Shown: positions 54,266 through 63,447, counted from the stretch's first letter. The stretch is DNA of 64,000 bases from Erythrobacter sp. (GCF_035194505.1 NZ_CP136573.1:2281001-2345000), one strand, 5' to 3'. The notes: generated from the letters alone by a model not told the origin. Numbers and translations: made by a program.

Positions 54266-55240
54266 TCAGTTGGGAGCCCAGCCCAGATCGGCGACCACCG
54301 CGCCGGGCGGAATATTGGCGATCGCTTCGGTCACATTGACGCTTTCGCCCGGAGCCAGTTCGCGCTTGGCCGTAACCACCACCCAGTCGCCCACCGGCCG
54401 CTCGCGCGTGTCGCTGAACACCACCAGCAGGTTCGGCACCGCCAGCGTCTCGCGCGCGGTGTTGCTGACCGTGCCGCGCACGCGGAAGATCTTGTCGCCG
54501 TTGGGCAGCGTCTCGCTGCGCTGTTCGGCGCGCGGGAAATTGAGCTCGAGACCGGGCTGGCCGATCCCGAAGGTGGGGCGCTGGAGCGGCAGCCATTCGG
54601 GCAGCGGCAGGCCGGAGTAATTGACCGCGACCACCGTGCCGGTCGCCAGCACGGCGAAGATCGCCGCCGCGATGGTCCACATCTTGAGCGTGTTGCGCCG
54701 GCGGGTGAAGGGCGCGCGGTAATCGAACTGCGAGCCGTCATCCGCGTCGCCAGGCTCGTCATCGAACGGAGGCTCGGGCTCGTCGCTGCCGTAATTTGCC
54801 GCTTCGGTGATCGGCGGCGGAGCGGGCGGCGGCGCAGGGGGGGGAGGCGGTGCAGGCTCTTCCGCGCGCGCCTGCTGGGACAGTCCGCGGCGCAGGGCAC
54901 GCACGGCAAGGGTCGCCTGCTCTTCCTCAGTTGCAGCGGGGGCCGCATCGGCGGTGCGCCAGTGATTGATCGAGGGCGCCGCAGGCTCGGGCACCGGCGC
55001 AGCCTGTTCCGCCACGGGCGCAGGCTCTGCAACCGGCGGCGGCGGTGCTGGCGGCGGGGCGGGAGGCGGCGGAGCGGGTGCGGGAGCCTCTTGTTCCACC
55101 GTCTCGCCCAGTTCCAGCGCGGGCGGTTCCTGGAACCAGCTGTGCTTGCACTTGGCGCAACGCACGGTGCGGCCTTCGCTGCCGATGGCAGAATCCGGCA
55201 CGGCGTAGCGGGTGCCGCAGGCTGGACAGGCGATGATCAT
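54266..55240 (-). CDS. Zinc-ribbon (MJ0042-type) membrane protein with DUF3426-like tail
   Basis: 324 residues. N-terminal zinc ribbon MIIACPACGTRYAVP...VRCAKCKHSWFQ with two CxxC pairs. A long Pro/Ala-rich linker (about 45-170) precedes one membrane helix (MWTIAAAIFAVLATGTVVAV) and a periplasmic beta-rich domain (VRGTVSNTARETLAVPNLLV, then APGESVNVTEAI). The start at 55240 places the zinc ribbon at the N-terminus as in the family. It is divergent from ftsE, a conserved arrangement in sphingomonads, which suggests an envelope or division role, but none is shown. Confidence 0.87.
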   Translation of the reverse strand: MIIACPACGTRYAVPDSAIGSEGRTVRCAKCKHSWFQEPPALELGETVEQEAPAPAPPPPAPPPAPPPPVAEPAPVAEQAAPVPEPAAPSINHWRTADAAPAATEEEQATLAVRALRRGLSQQARAEEPAPPPPPAPPPAPPPITEAANYGSDEPEPPFDDEPGDADDGSQFDYRAPFTRRRNTLKMWTIAAAIFAVLATGTVVAVNYSGLPLPEWLPLQRPTFGIGQPGLELNFPRAEQRSETLPNGDKIFRVRGTVSNTARETLAVPNLLVVFSDTRERPVGDWVVVTAKRELAPGESVNVTEAIANIPPGAVVADLGWAPN

Positions 55241-55396
55241 CCTGCCTTCTGCAATAGTCCCCGCGCCCCGCCGCACAAGAGCAAGCGCGGCAAAGCCAGT
55301 CATTTACCCGTTGTTTTCCACATTGGGGCGCGCGTATCGGGGGCTGAATGCGATGTTCGACTTTTCCCCCTCCGGCTGCGCTGATAGGTGCGGGGC

Positions 55397-56125
55397 ATGA
55401 CTGATCGCCTCGACGGCCATGTGAAATTCGACAATGTCGGGCTGCGCTACGGCACCGATCCCGAGGTGCTGAGCAATCTCAGCTTCACGCTCTACCCCGG
55501 ATCGTTCTACTTCCTCACCGGGGCGAGCGGCGCGGGCAAGACCTCTCTGCTCAAGCTGCTCTACCTCGCCCAGCGGCCGTCGCGCGGGGCGATCCGGATG
55601 TTCGGGCAGGATCTGATGACGATGCCGCGCGAGCGTCTGCCGGACCTGCGCCGGCGATTGGGCGTGGTGTTCCAGAACTTCCGGCTGGTGCCGCATCTGA
55701 CCGCCTTCGACAATGTCGCCCTGCCTCTGCGGCTGGCGGGCGCGGACGAGGGGCGGGTGATCAAGGCGGTCTCGGACATGCTCGACTGGGTCGGCCTGTC
55801 GCACCGCGCCCAGGCGATCCCGGCGACGCTGTCGGGCGGGGAGCAGCAGCGCGTCGCGATTGCGCGCGCGGTGATTGCACGGCCCAAGATGCTGATCGCC
55901 GACGAGCCGACCGGCAACGTCGATCCCGATATGGCATTGAAGCTGCTCCGCCTGTTCGAGGCCCTGAATAACCGCGTGGGCACCACGGTGGTGGTGGCGA
56001 CCCACGATGTGCACCTGCTCAAGAAGGTGCCGGATTCGCTGATCATGCGATTGAACAAGGGCCAGCTGTCCGATCCCACCGGCGCGCTGCGCTATCCGCC
56101 GCGTCCCGCGGGGAGCGGCGCATGA
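55397..56125 (+). CDS. ftsE: Cell division ATPase FtsE
   Basis: 242 residues. Walker A GASGAGKTSLLK, Q-loop VVFQNFRLVPHLTAFDNVALPLRL (split), signature TLSGGEQQRVAIARAV, Walker B MLIADEPTGNVDP and H-loop VVATHDVHLL. With FtsX it forms the divisome ABC complex that activates peptidoglycan hydrolases. ATG 55397 is preferred over GTG 55388. It overlaps ftsX by four bases. Confidence 0.95.
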   Translation: MTDRLDGHVKFDNVGLRYGTDPEVLSNLSFTLYPGSFYFLTGASGAGKTSLLKLLYLAQRPSRGAIRMFGQDLMTMPRERLPDLRRRLGVVFQNFRLVPHLTAFDNVALPLRLAGADEGRVIKAVSDMLDWVGLSHRAQAIPATLSGGEQQRVAIARAVIARPKMLIADEPTGNVDPDMALKLLRLFEALNNRVGTTVVVATHDVHLLKKVPDSLIMRLNKGQLSDPTGALRYPPRPAGSGA

Positions 56126-57069
56126 GCGTGCCGCCACTGCCCGAGGTGCCCGAGGAGGCTACCGCGCCCGCCGCGCCTGCGGGCAAGCGCCGCCAGCCGC
56201 GTGCCGCCCGGCTGCTGCCGCAGCCGCGCATGGGCGGGCTGATGCCCTGGGTGATCGCGATCCTGATCGCGCTGGTGGTGATCGCGGCCGCAGGCGGCCT
56301 TGGCCTTCGCAATCTGGCGGAGAGCGCCCGCGCCGATCTCGCTTCGGCGGTGACGGTGCAGGTGATCGAACCCAACCCCGATCTGCGGGCTGCGCGCGGG
56401 GCTGAGACCGTCAAACTGCTGCAAGGCATGACGCTGGTGCGCTCGGTCCGGCTGGTGCCGCCCGAAGAGCTTGCTGCGCTGCTCGAACCCTGGCTCGGCC
56501 CGGCGGCGACCAGCGGGGATGTGCCGATCCCGGTGCTGGTCGATGTCGAGCTGGTGCGCCGCGCCTCGCCCGCCGATCTAGAGACGCTGACCGCTGCGCT
56601 GGAGCGCAAGGTCCCCGGTGCGCGGGTCGATGCGCAGAGCGACTGGCTGCGGCCGGTCTATTCCGCGCTCTCCGCGCTGCAATGGCTTGCCCTCGGCCTG
56701 ATCGGCCTTGTCGCGCTGGCGACCGCGGCGGCGGTGTGGCTGGCCTCGCGCAATGCGCTGGCGAGCCACCGCGAGACAGTGGAGATCATCCATCTGCTGG
56801 GCGGGACCGACCGGCAGATCACCCGCATTTTCCTTGGCACGGTGCTGCGCGAGGCGGCCTTCGGCGCGCTTGTCGGCACGGCTGCAGGGCTTGGCGCGGT
56901 CTTGCTGCTCGGCCAGCAATTCGCCGCGCTCGACAGCGGGATGACGAGCGGCGGCGGGTTTGCGAGCGTCGACTGGCTGGTGATTGCCGCTGTCCCGCTG
57001 GCCGGCGTCCTGCTGGCGCTGATGACTGCGCGCATGACCATTGCGCTTGCCCTGCGCGACATGCTTTAG
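56122..57069 (+). CDS. ftsX: Cell division protein FtsX
   Basis: 315 residues. Cytoplasmic N-terminus rich in Pro/Arg, helix 1 MPWVIAILIALVVIAAAGGL, a periplasmic loop (about 75-180; VTVQVIEPNPDLRAARGAET), then three helices (LQWLALGLIGLVALATAAAVW, LREAAFGALVGTAAGLGAVLLL, VIAAVPLAGVLLALMTARM) as in FtsX. RETVEIIHLLGGTDRQITRIFL is the conserved cytoplasmic segment, given here as positions about 213-234. Four-base overlap with ftsE fits the obligate pair. Confidence 0.94.
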   Translation: MSVPPLPEVPEEATAPAAPAGKRRQPRAARLLPQPRMGGLMPWVIAILIALVVIAAAGGLGLRNLAESARADLASAVTVQVIEPNPDLRAARGAETVKLLQGMTLVRSVRLVPPEELAALLEPWLGPAATSGDVPIPVLVDVELVRRASPADLETLTAALERKVPGARVDAQSDWLRPVYSALSALQWLALGLIGLVALATAAAVWLASRNALASHRETVEIIHLLGGTDRQITRIFLGTVLREAAFGALVGTAAGLGAVLLLGQQFAALDSGMTSGGGFASVDWLVIAAVPLAGVLLALMTARMTIALALRDML

Positions 57070-57079
57070 GCGGGCCGTC

Positions 57080-57613
57080 ATGATCCGCCGCCTGATCTCG
57101 CTGTTGTTCCTCGCCTGGGCGATCGGGTTCCTGTGGTTCGTGGTCGCCCTGCCGCGTCCGGCCGAGGACAGCATCAAGACCGATGCGGTGATTGTGCCCA
57201 CCGGCGGTGCCGGGCGGATCGCGCGGGGGCTTGAGGTGCTGGACAAGGGTTTGGCGGAAAAGCTGCTGGTCAGCGGGGTCGATCCCGAGGTGAAGCCGGG
57301 CGAATTCGCCGCCCAGTTCGGCGTTGCGCCTGGCCAGATGGCCTGCTGCATCACGCTCGGCCATGATGCGGTCGACACCCGCTCCAATGCCTCGGAAACG
57401 GCCAAGTGGGTGGCGCAGAACGATGTCCGCTCGCTGCGGCTGGTCACCACCGACTGGCATATGCGGCGGACCGCGGGCGAGCTGGCGCGCAAGCTGCCCG
57501 ATCATGTCACCGTGATCCGCGACGCCGTGCCCTCCAAGCCCGATCTCGGCACGCTGTTCCTCGAATATCACAAGCTGCTGGCGAGCCGCGCTGCCGGGCT
57601 GGCCGACCTTTGA
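57080..57613 (+). CDS. YdcF/SanA family (DUF218) membrane-anchored protein
   Basis: 177 residues. One N-terminal helix (LISLLFLAWAIGFLWFVVAL) anchors a DUF218 domain: DAVIVPTGGAGRIARGLEVL with the conserved GG, LLVSGVDPEV, DTRSNASETAKWV and LVTTDWHMRRT. The His in DWHM and the Asn/Thr are conserved in the ElyC/SanA/YdcF group, which affects envelope polysaccharide. It starts 10 bases after ftsX and overlaps the acyltransferase start, so it belongs to the same operon. Confidence 0.9.
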   Translation: MIRRLISLLFLAWAIGFLWFVVALPRPAEDSIKTDAVIVPTGGAGRIARGLEVLDKGLAEKLLVSGVDPEVKPGEFAAQFGVAPGQMACCITLGHDAVDTRSNASETAKWVAQNDVRSLRLVTTDWHMRRTAGELARKLPDHVTVIRDAVPSKPDLGTLFLEYHKLLASRAAGLADL

Positions 57614-58332
57614 GCACGCTTCTGGCCGCACTGCGCTCGCTTGTGTTCTACGTGCTGTTCTATCTGGGCAGCGCGGGTCTGGTGATCGGCTCGGTGGTGG
57701 CGGTTGCCGCACGGCCGGGCTGGCTGGCGCCGATTGTCGGCACATGGGGCCGGTGGCACCTGTGGTGCACCCGCAATCTGCTCGGCATCGCGGTGGTTTT
57801 GGAGGGCGAATTGCCCGATGGCCCCGCGCTGTTTGCGGTCAAGCACGAAGCCTTTTTCGAGGCGATCGATACGCCGCGCCTGTTCGACCATCCGGCCGTG
57901 TTCGCCAAGCAGGAGCTGTTCCGGATCCCCGGATGGGGTTTTTCGGCGCTCACCTATGGCCTGATCCCGGTGGCGCGCGACAAGGGCGCAAAGGCCTTGC
58001 GCGCAATGCTGGCTCTGGCGAAGCAGCGGCGGGACGAGGGCCGCCCGCTGGTGATCTTCCCCGAAGGCACGCGGGTGGCATTCGGCACGCAGCCGCCATT
58101 GCAGGCGGGCTTTGCCGGGCTTTACAAGCTGCTCGCCCTGCCGGTGGTGCCGATCGCGGTGGATAGCGGGCGGCTCTATAACCGTGTGGTGAAGCGGCCG
58201 GGGCAGATCACCTACAGGATCGGCGCAAGAATTCCCGCAGGCCTGCCGCGCGAGGAAATCGAGGCACGGGTGCACGCGGCGATCAACGCGCTGAACGCGG
58301 CTGCGCCCGATCCCGGACCTCCCAGTTCGTGA
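57610..58332 (+). CDS. plsC: 1-acyl-sn-glycerol-3-phosphate acyltransferase
   Basis: 240 residues from TTG 57610, whose last bases overlap the TGA of the previous gene. N-terminal helix (LVFYVLFYLGSAGLVIGSVV), acyltransferase block I VKHEAFFEAI (His followed by Glu four residues later, the KHxSxxE variant), block II AKQELFRIPGWG, block III PLVIFPEGTRV and block IV LPVVPIAVDSG. It makes phosphatidic acid for membrane lipids. It is in the ftsEX operon and overlaps the next gene by four bases. Confidence 0.93.
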   Translation: MSTLLAALRSLVFYVLFYLGSAGLVIGSVVAVAARPGWLAPIVGTWGRWHLWCTRNLLGIAVVLEGELPDGPALFAVKHEAFFEAIDTPRLFDHPAVFAKQELFRIPGWGFSALTYGLIPVARDKGAKALRAMLALAKQRRDEGRPLVIFPEGTRVAFGTQPPLQAGFAGLYKLLALPVVPIAVDSGRLYNRVVKRPGQITYRIGARIPAGLPREEIEARVHAAINALNAAAPDPGPPSS

Positions 58333-59615
58333 CCGAGGCGGGCCAGCACCCGGTGGACCGGCACGACGAGCCCGATCCACGCTCCCTGGGCGAGGTGCTT
58401 GGCCCCGGACTGATCACCGGCGCGGCGGATGATGATCCCAGCGGCATCGGCACCTACAGCCAGGTCGGCGCGCAATTCGGCTTCAGCCTCGCGTGGATCA
58501 TGGTGTTCAGCTACCCGCTGCTGGTCTCCACCCAGCTGATCTGCGCGCGCATCGGCGCGGTGACGGGGCATGGCATCGCCCATAACCTGAAGCGCCACTA
58601 TCCGCGCCCGGTGCTGTGGTTTGCGGTGACGCTGCTGCTGATCGCCAACACCATCAATCTGGGTGCCGATCTCGGCGCGATGGCGGCCGCGCTCGATCTG
58701 CTGCTGCCTGGGCCGACGATGCTCTATGTCGTGCTGTTCGGCGGCGTTTCGGTGCTGCTGGAGGTGTTCGTCGCCTATGCGCTCTACACCCGCATTCTCA
58801 AGTGGTCGGCGTTGTCGCTGCTGGCCTATATTCTCGTGCCCTTCGTCGCTGACATTTCCCCGCAAGAGGTGCTGCGCGGGGTGCTGGTGCCCGAGCTGAG
58901 CTTTGACCGGCCCACCGCGATGGCGGTGATCGCAGCGCTCGGCACGACGATCAGTCCTTACCTGTTTTTCTGGCAGGCGGGGCAGGAAGTGGAGGAGCAG
59001 CACCGTCTGCACACCCGTCCATTGGGTGCCCGTCCGCGCGCGGCTGGGCCGGGGCTCAAGCGGATCCGGACCGATACGCTGGTCGGCATGGGGGTCACGA
59101 GCGTCACCGCGCTGTTCATCGTCATCGCCACAGCCTCGACGCTGCACGCCAACGGGATAACCGAAATCACCTCCGCCGATGCCGCCGCCAGCGCGCTGCG
59201 CCCGATTGCGGGGGATTTGAGCTTTCTGCTGTTTGCGGTGGGGATCATCGGCATCGGCCTGCTCGCCGTGCCGGTGCTGGCGGGCTCGGCGGCCTATGCC
59301 CTGTCCGAGACTTTCGGCTGGACCGAGGGGCTGGACCACAAGCCGCACGAGGCCAAGGCTTTCTATGGCGCAATTGCTGTCGCGGTGCTGGGTGGGGTGG
59401 CGCTCAACCTGATCGGCATTGATCCGATGCAGGCGCTTTACTGGACGGCGGTGATCAACGGCTTGCTGGCCCCGCCGCTGATGGTGATGACCATGCTGGC
59501 GGCGAGCAATCCCAAGGTGATGGGCCGCCTCACCTTGCCCCCGCTGCTGAAGTTCGGCGGCTGGGCGGCAACGGCGGTGATGATCCTCGTCTCGGGGCTG
59601 TTTTTGCTCAGTTAA
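58329..59615 (+). CDS. NRAMP-like divalent metal transporter
   Basis: 428 residues from GTG 58329, about 11 membrane helices. Helix 1 carries GLITGAADDDPSGIGTYSQ in place of the usual DPGN motif, and helix 6 has TTISPYLFFWQAGQEVE where Mn/Fe NRAMPs have MPHN. The Met ligand for soft metals is therefore missing. The overall NRAMP order is otherwise kept. It may move Mg2+ or another metal rather than Mn2+. It is convergent with tyrA; their stop codons overlap. Confidence 0.9.
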   Translation: MTEAGQHPVDRHDEPDPRSLGEVLGPGLITGAADDDPSGIGTYSQVGAQFGFSLAWIMVFSYPLLVSTQLICARIGAVTGHGIAHNLKRHYPRPVLWFAVTLLLIANTINLGADLGAMAAALDLLLPGPTMLYVVLFGGVSVLLEVFVAYALYTRILKWSALSLLAYILVPFVADISPQEVLRGVLVPELSFDRPTAMAVIAALGTTISPYLFFWQAGQEVEEQHRLHTRPLGARPRAAGPGLKRIRTDTLVGMGVTSVTALFIVIATASTLHANGITEITSADAAASALRPIAGDLSFLLFAVGIIGIGLLAVPVLAGSAAYALSETFGWTEGLDHKPHEAKAFYGAIAVAVLGGVALNLIGIDPMQALYWTAVINGLLAPPLMVMTMLAASNPKVMGRLTLPPLLKFGGWAATAVMILVSGLFLLS

Positions 59616-60520
59616 TCGGAATGCTGGCGCCCGAAATCGGGGCGCTCGTCATCCTGACCCTGCTCGATCACCGCGCGGCGGATGGCGCGGGTGCGGGTGA
59701 AGAGATCGAACAGGGTGTCCCCGTCGCCCGAGCGGATCGCGCGTTGCAGCGCGGTGAGGTCCTCCGAAAAGCGCCCGAGCATTTCCAGCACGGCCTGTCG
59801 GTTGGTCAGGAATACGTCGCGCCACATGACGGGATCGGAAGCGGCGATGCGGGTGAAGTCGCGGAAGCCCCCGGCGGAATATTTGATCACCTCGCTCTGG
59901 GTCACATCCTCCAGATCGCTCGCCGTGCCGACGATGGTGTAGGCGATGAGGTGCGGGATGTGGCTGGTGACGGCGAGCACCAGATCGTGGTGGGCGGCAT
60001 CCATCAGCTCGACCTTGGAGCCGAGCGCCGTCCAGAAGTCTGAGAGCGCCTGAAGCGCGGCCGGATCGACGCCGTCGGGCGGCGTGATGATGCACCAGCG
60101 GCCCGCAAAGAGCGTGGCAAAGCCTGCCTCCGGCCCGCTCTGCTCGGTCCCGGCCACGGGGTGGGCAGGGATGATGGTTGCACCCGGCAGCGCAGCGGCG
60201 AGCGCCTCGGCCACGGCGGCCTTGGAGGAACCCACATCGCTGACAATGGCGTGCGGGGCGAGGCCCGGGGCAATCGCGCTTGCAGCATCGCCCATCGCGC
60301 CGACCGGCACGCACAGGATCACCAGATCGGCGTTCGCCACGGCAGCTTCGGCCGTGTCGCACACCTCTCCGACCAGCCCGCGCGCTGCCGCGCGCTCGCG
60401 CACCGAAGCATCGCGGTCCCAGCCGGTGGTGGCGATGCCGAGGCCGCGCGCCTTGACCGCCAGCCCGATCGAGCCGCCCAAGAGGCCGAGGCCGATGATC
60501 GCGACGCGGGTGATCGTCAT
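59612..60520 (-). CDS. tyrA: Prephenate/arogenate dehydrogenase
   Basis: 302-residue NAD(P)-dependent enzyme of tyrosine synthesis. N-terminal Rossmann loop VAIIGLGLLGGSIGLAVKA; SDVGSSKAAV and HPVAGTEQSGPEAGFATLF (split) contain the conserved catalytic His; VTSHIPHLIAY and AGGFRDFTRIAASDPVMW are helical-domain marks. The start at 60520 overlaps hisC by four bases. Pairing with hisC suggests the aminotransferase also works in aromatic amino acid synthesis. Confidence 0.94.
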   Translation of the reverse strand: MTITRVAIIGLGLLGGSIGLAVKARGLGIATTGWDRDASVRERAAARGLVGEVCDTAEAAVANADLVILCVPVGAMGDAASAIAPGLAPHAIVSDVGSSKAAVAEALAAALPGATIIPAHPVAGTEQSGPEAGFATLFAGRWCIITPPDGVDPAALQALSDFWTALGSKVELMDAAHHDLVLAVTSHIPHLIAYTIVGTASDLEDVTQSEVIKYSAGGFRDFTRIAASDPVMWRDVFLTNRQAVLEMLGRFSEDLTALQRAIRSGDGDTLFDLFTRTRAIRRAVIEQGQDDERPDFGRQHSD

Positions 60521-61632
60521 GCCGCTTCCCCGCACAGGGCGCGCAAGGTCGCGATGACGCGGGTCATGTCGCCGGTCTTGCCGATGGTGATGCGCAGCGC
60601 GTCCGGTAGCCCCTGCGAAGGCAGGTGCCGCACGGCATATCCCGCTTCGCCCAGCGCCTCGAGCGCCTGCGCGGCGCTGACGCTTCCGGTAAAGCGCACC
60701 AGCACGAAATTCGCCTCGGACGGGCAGGCAGTGATGCCGTGGTTGCCCAATGCCGCGATGGCTTCGACAAATCGCGCGCGCTCGGCGGCATTGTGCTCGC
60801 GGGATGCGTCGACGAAGGCCTGATCGCCCAGCGCGGCGAGGGCGGCCTTCTGTGCGCTGACCGAGACGTTGAAGGCCCCGCGCATCCGGTTGACCAGATC
60901 GATGAGGTGCGCCGAGCCGGTCACCCAGCCGACCCGCTCGGCCGCGAGGCCATAGGCCTTGGAAAAGGTGCGGCTGACCAGCACGTTCTCGTGGCGCTTG
61001 GCGAGTTCGAAGGCCGCGCTCTGGAACGCCGGATCGACATATTCGCCGTAAGCCTCGTCCACCACCAGCAGCACGTCGGAAGGCAGGCCAGCGTGGAGGC
61101 GCGCGACTTCGGACGGCGGCAGGAAGGTGCCGACCGGATTGTTCGGATTGTCGAGCAGCACGACCTTGGTCCGCTCCGTCACCGCGGCGAGCAGACTGTC
61201 GACATTCGCGCCGAAATTGTCGTCCTCGGCCAGCACCGGCACCGCACCCACCTTCTGCGCGAGCAGCGGATAGAGCGAGAAGGAATAGCGCGAGGCCACG
61301 ACCTCATCGCCCGGCCCGCACAGCGCCTGCACCGCGCAGTGCAGCAGCTCGCCCGAGCCCGTGCCGCACACGATCAGCGCCGGATCGAGCCCGTGCACCT
61401 CGGCGATCTTCTCGCGCAGCGCCCGAGCATCGGGATCGGGATAGTCGGCCGGATTGTGCCTTTCCCCCAAAGCCGCGAGCGCCGCGGGGCTCGCGCCCAG
61501 CGGGTTCTCGTTGGCCGAGAGTTTCACCAGCGGCTTGCCGGAAGCCGACTTGGACTTGCCCGGCACATAGGCGTGGATCGCGTCGATCCAGGGTTTGGCC
61601 ACAGGGCGCGGGTTTGGTTTTGCGATGGTCAT
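60517..61632 (-). CDS. hisC: Histidinol-phosphate / aromatic aminotransferase
   Basis: 371 residues, fold type I PLP enzyme. KLSANENPLGASPAAL at the N-terminus, CGTGSGELLHCAVQALCGPG (split), LLDNPNNPVGTFLP and VVDEAYGEYVDP, Lys in VSRTFSKAYGLAAERVGW forms the Schiff base, and VRFTGSVSAAQALEAL near the end. It acts in histidine synthesis, and next to tyrA probably also transaminates aromatic keto acids. ATG 61632 (MTIAKPNPR) is chosen; the frame extends to 61671. Confidence 0.94.
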   Translation of the reverse strand: MTIAKPNPRPVAKPWIDAIHAYVPGKSKSASGKPLVKLSANENPLGASPAALAALGERHNPADYPDPDARALREKIAEVHGLDPALIVCGTGSGELLHCAVQALCGPGDEVVASRYSFSLYPLLAQKVGAVPVLAEDDNFGANVDSLLAAVTERTKVVLLDNPNNPVGTFLPPSEVARLHAGLPSDVLLVVDEAYGEYVDPAFQSAAFELAKRHENVLVSRTFSKAYGLAAERVGWVTGSAHLIDLVNRMRGAFNVSVSAQKAALAALGDQAFVDASREHNAAERARFVEAIAALGNHGITACPSEANFVLVRFTGSVSAAQALEALGEAGYAVRHLPSQGLPDALRITIGKTGDMTRVIATLRALCGEAA

Positions 61633-61700
61633 CGTGATGGCCCGCTTGAAGAAAAGACAGTGCTTCGGCAAGCGTGAGCCGAACGGATTTTCGAAAAATC

Positions 61701-61740
61701 TCCCTAACCCTTCGCCCTGAGCTTGTCGAAGGGCTGTTTT
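61701..61740. repeat. REP-like hairpin in the metX leader
   Basis: CCCTTCG (61708-61714) pairs with CGAAGGG (61727-61733); the plus strand then reads CTGTTTTT. The core TTGTCGAAGGG / CCTGAGC resembles a dispersed extragenic repeat common in sphingomonads (from memory). It lies 28 bases before the metX ATG and could also act as a terminator or attenuator. Confidence 0.6.
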
Positions 61741-61761
61741 TCCGCTTTGCGCATTCCCGCA

Positions 61762-62859
61762 ATGTCACCCACTGGCTCATCCCCGGTCTATCGCCTCCCC
61801 GATCCCCTGCCGCTCGACAGCGGGCAGGCGCTTGAGGCGTGCGAGATCGCATACGAGACATACGGCACACTCAGCCCGGACAAGAGCAACGCGGTGCTGG
61901 TGTGCCATGCGCTCACCGGAGACCAGTATCTCGCCAGCCCCCACCCGATCACCGGCAAGCCGGGTTGGTGGGAGCGGATGGTCGGGCCGGGCAAGCCGAT
62001 CGACACCAACCGCCATTTCGTGATCTGCGCCAATGTCATCGGCAGCTGCATGGGATCGAGCGGGCCTGCCAGTCTCGCGCCCGACGGCCAGCCTTACGCG
62101 ATGCGCTTTCCTGTCATCACCATCCGCGACATGGTGCGCGGGCTGGTGGCTCTGCTTGATGGGTTGGGGATCGAGCGGCTGCACGCCGTGGTCGGCGGGT
62201 CGATGGGCGGGATGCAGGCGCTGAGCCTCGCCGCCAACTGGCCGGAGCGCGCCGCGCGCGTGCTGGTGATTGCGTCCACCGCGCGCCACTCGGCCCAGAA
62301 CATCGCCTTCCACGAAGTCGGGCGGCAGGCGATCATGGCCGATCCCGCCTGGGCCGAGGGCGATTACTATGCGGCGGACGCCAAACCCGACAACGGCCTC
62401 GCCGTGGCGCGCATGGCGGCGCATATCACCTACCTCTCCGAAGCCGGGCTGACCGAGAAGTTCGGCCGCCGCTTGCAGGACCGGGATGCCAAGGGCTTCG
62501 GCTTCGACGCCGAGTTCCAGGTGGAGAGCTACCTGCGCTATCAGGGTAGCGGCTTCACCCGTCGGTTTGACGCGAACTCCTACCTCTACATCACCCGCGC
62601 GATGGATTACTTCGACATCGCGGAAGAGCACGGCGGCAAGCTCGCCAACGCCTTTGCGGGGACCGAGGCGCGGTTCTGCATCGTCAGCTTCGATACCGAC
62701 TGGCTCTATCCCACCGCCGAAAGCCGCCACGTGGTCCACGCGCTGAACGCGGCGGGCGCGAAGGTGAGCTTCGTCGAACTCTCCGCCCCGCACGGGCATG
62801 ACAGCTTCCTGCTGGAGCACGACCAGCTTGACCGCGTGGTGAAGGGGTTCGTCGAGTGA
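61762..62859 (+). CDS. metX: Homoserine O-acyltransferase
   Basis: 365-residue alpha/beta hydrolase fold enzyme that acylates homoserine for methionine synthesis. VLVCHALTGDQYLA, WWERMVGPGKPIDTNRHFVIC (split), nucleophile in VVGGSMGGMQAL, and the C-terminal SFDTDWLYPTAESRHVV and HGHDSFLLEH with catalytic Asp and His. ATG 61762 (MSPTGSSP) is used; it has no clear Shine-Dalgarno and is preceded by a hairpin. Overlaps metW by four bases. Confidence 0.95.
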   Translation: MSPTGSSPVYRLPDPLPLDSGQALEACEIAYETYGTLSPDKSNAVLVCHALTGDQYLASPHPITGKPGWWERMVGPGKPIDTNRHFVICANVIGSCMGSSGPASLAPDGQPYAMRFPVITIRDMVRGLVALLDGLGIERLHAVVGGSMGGMQALSLAANWPERAARVLVIASTARHSAQNIAFHEVGRQAIMADPAWAEGDYYAADAKPDNGLAVARMAAHITYLSEAGLTEKFGRRLQDRDAKGFGFDAEFQVESYLRYQGSGFTRRFDANSYLYITRAMDYFDIAEEHGGKLANAFAGTEARFCIVSFDTDWLYPTAESRHVVHALNAAGAKVSFVELSAPHGHDSFLLEHDQLDRVVKGFVE

Positions 62860-63443
62860 GCTTGCGTCCTGACCTCGCCGCCATCGCCGCCCATGTCGCA
62901 CCGGGGAGCCGGGTGCTCGATATCGGCTGCGGGGACGGCGCGCTGATGGCCGAGCTGGAAAGCGCGAGCGGTTGCGATGCGCGGGGCATGGAGCTGGACG
63001 GCGAGCTGGTCGAACGCTGCGTGTCGCGGGGCCTCAGCGTGGTGCAGGGCGATGCCAATCTCGATCTGGCGAACTACCCCGACAAGGCTTTCGATTACGC
63101 GATCCTCAGCCAGACCTTGCAGACCGCGACCCGGCCCGACCGGATGCTCGACGAGTTGCTGCGGGTGGGGCGGCGCGCGTTTGTCTCGTTCCCCAACTTC
63201 GCCCACTGGCGCACACGGGCGGCGCTTATGTTCGGCGGGCGGATGCCGGTGACCCGCGCTCTGCCGGTAAGCTGGTATGAAACGCAGAACATCCACCACG
63301 TCACAGTCGAGGATTTCCGCGATCTCGCCCGTGCCAAGGGCGCGGTGATCGAGCGGGCGTGGTTCTTCGCCGATGAAACGGAAATCGGCGCGACAGGGGC
63401 TAACTGGCGCGCCGAATTCGCGGTGTTTGAGTTAAGCAGGTGA
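62856..63443 (+). CDS. metW: Methionine biosynthesis protein MetW
   Basis: 195-residue methyltransferase-fold protein. RVLDIGCGDGALMAEL is the SAM-type glycine loop, followed by GMELDGELVERC, VVQGDANLDLANYPDKAFDY (split), AILSQTLQTATRPDRML and FVSFPNFAHWRTR. MetW partners MetX and is needed for its acyltransferase activity in several bacteria. GTG 62856 overlaps the metX stop. A stable hairpin follows the stop. Confidence 0.94.
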   Translation: MSLRPDLAAIAAHVAPGSRVLDIGCGDGALMAELESASGCDARGMELDGELVERCVSRGLSVVQGDANLDLANYPDKAFDYAILSQTLQTATRPDRMLDELLRVGRRAFVSFPNFAHWRTRAALMFGGRMPVTRALPVSWYETQNIHHVTVEDFRDLARAKGAVIERAWFFADETEIGATGANWRAEFAVFELSR

Positions 63444-63447
63444 AAGA

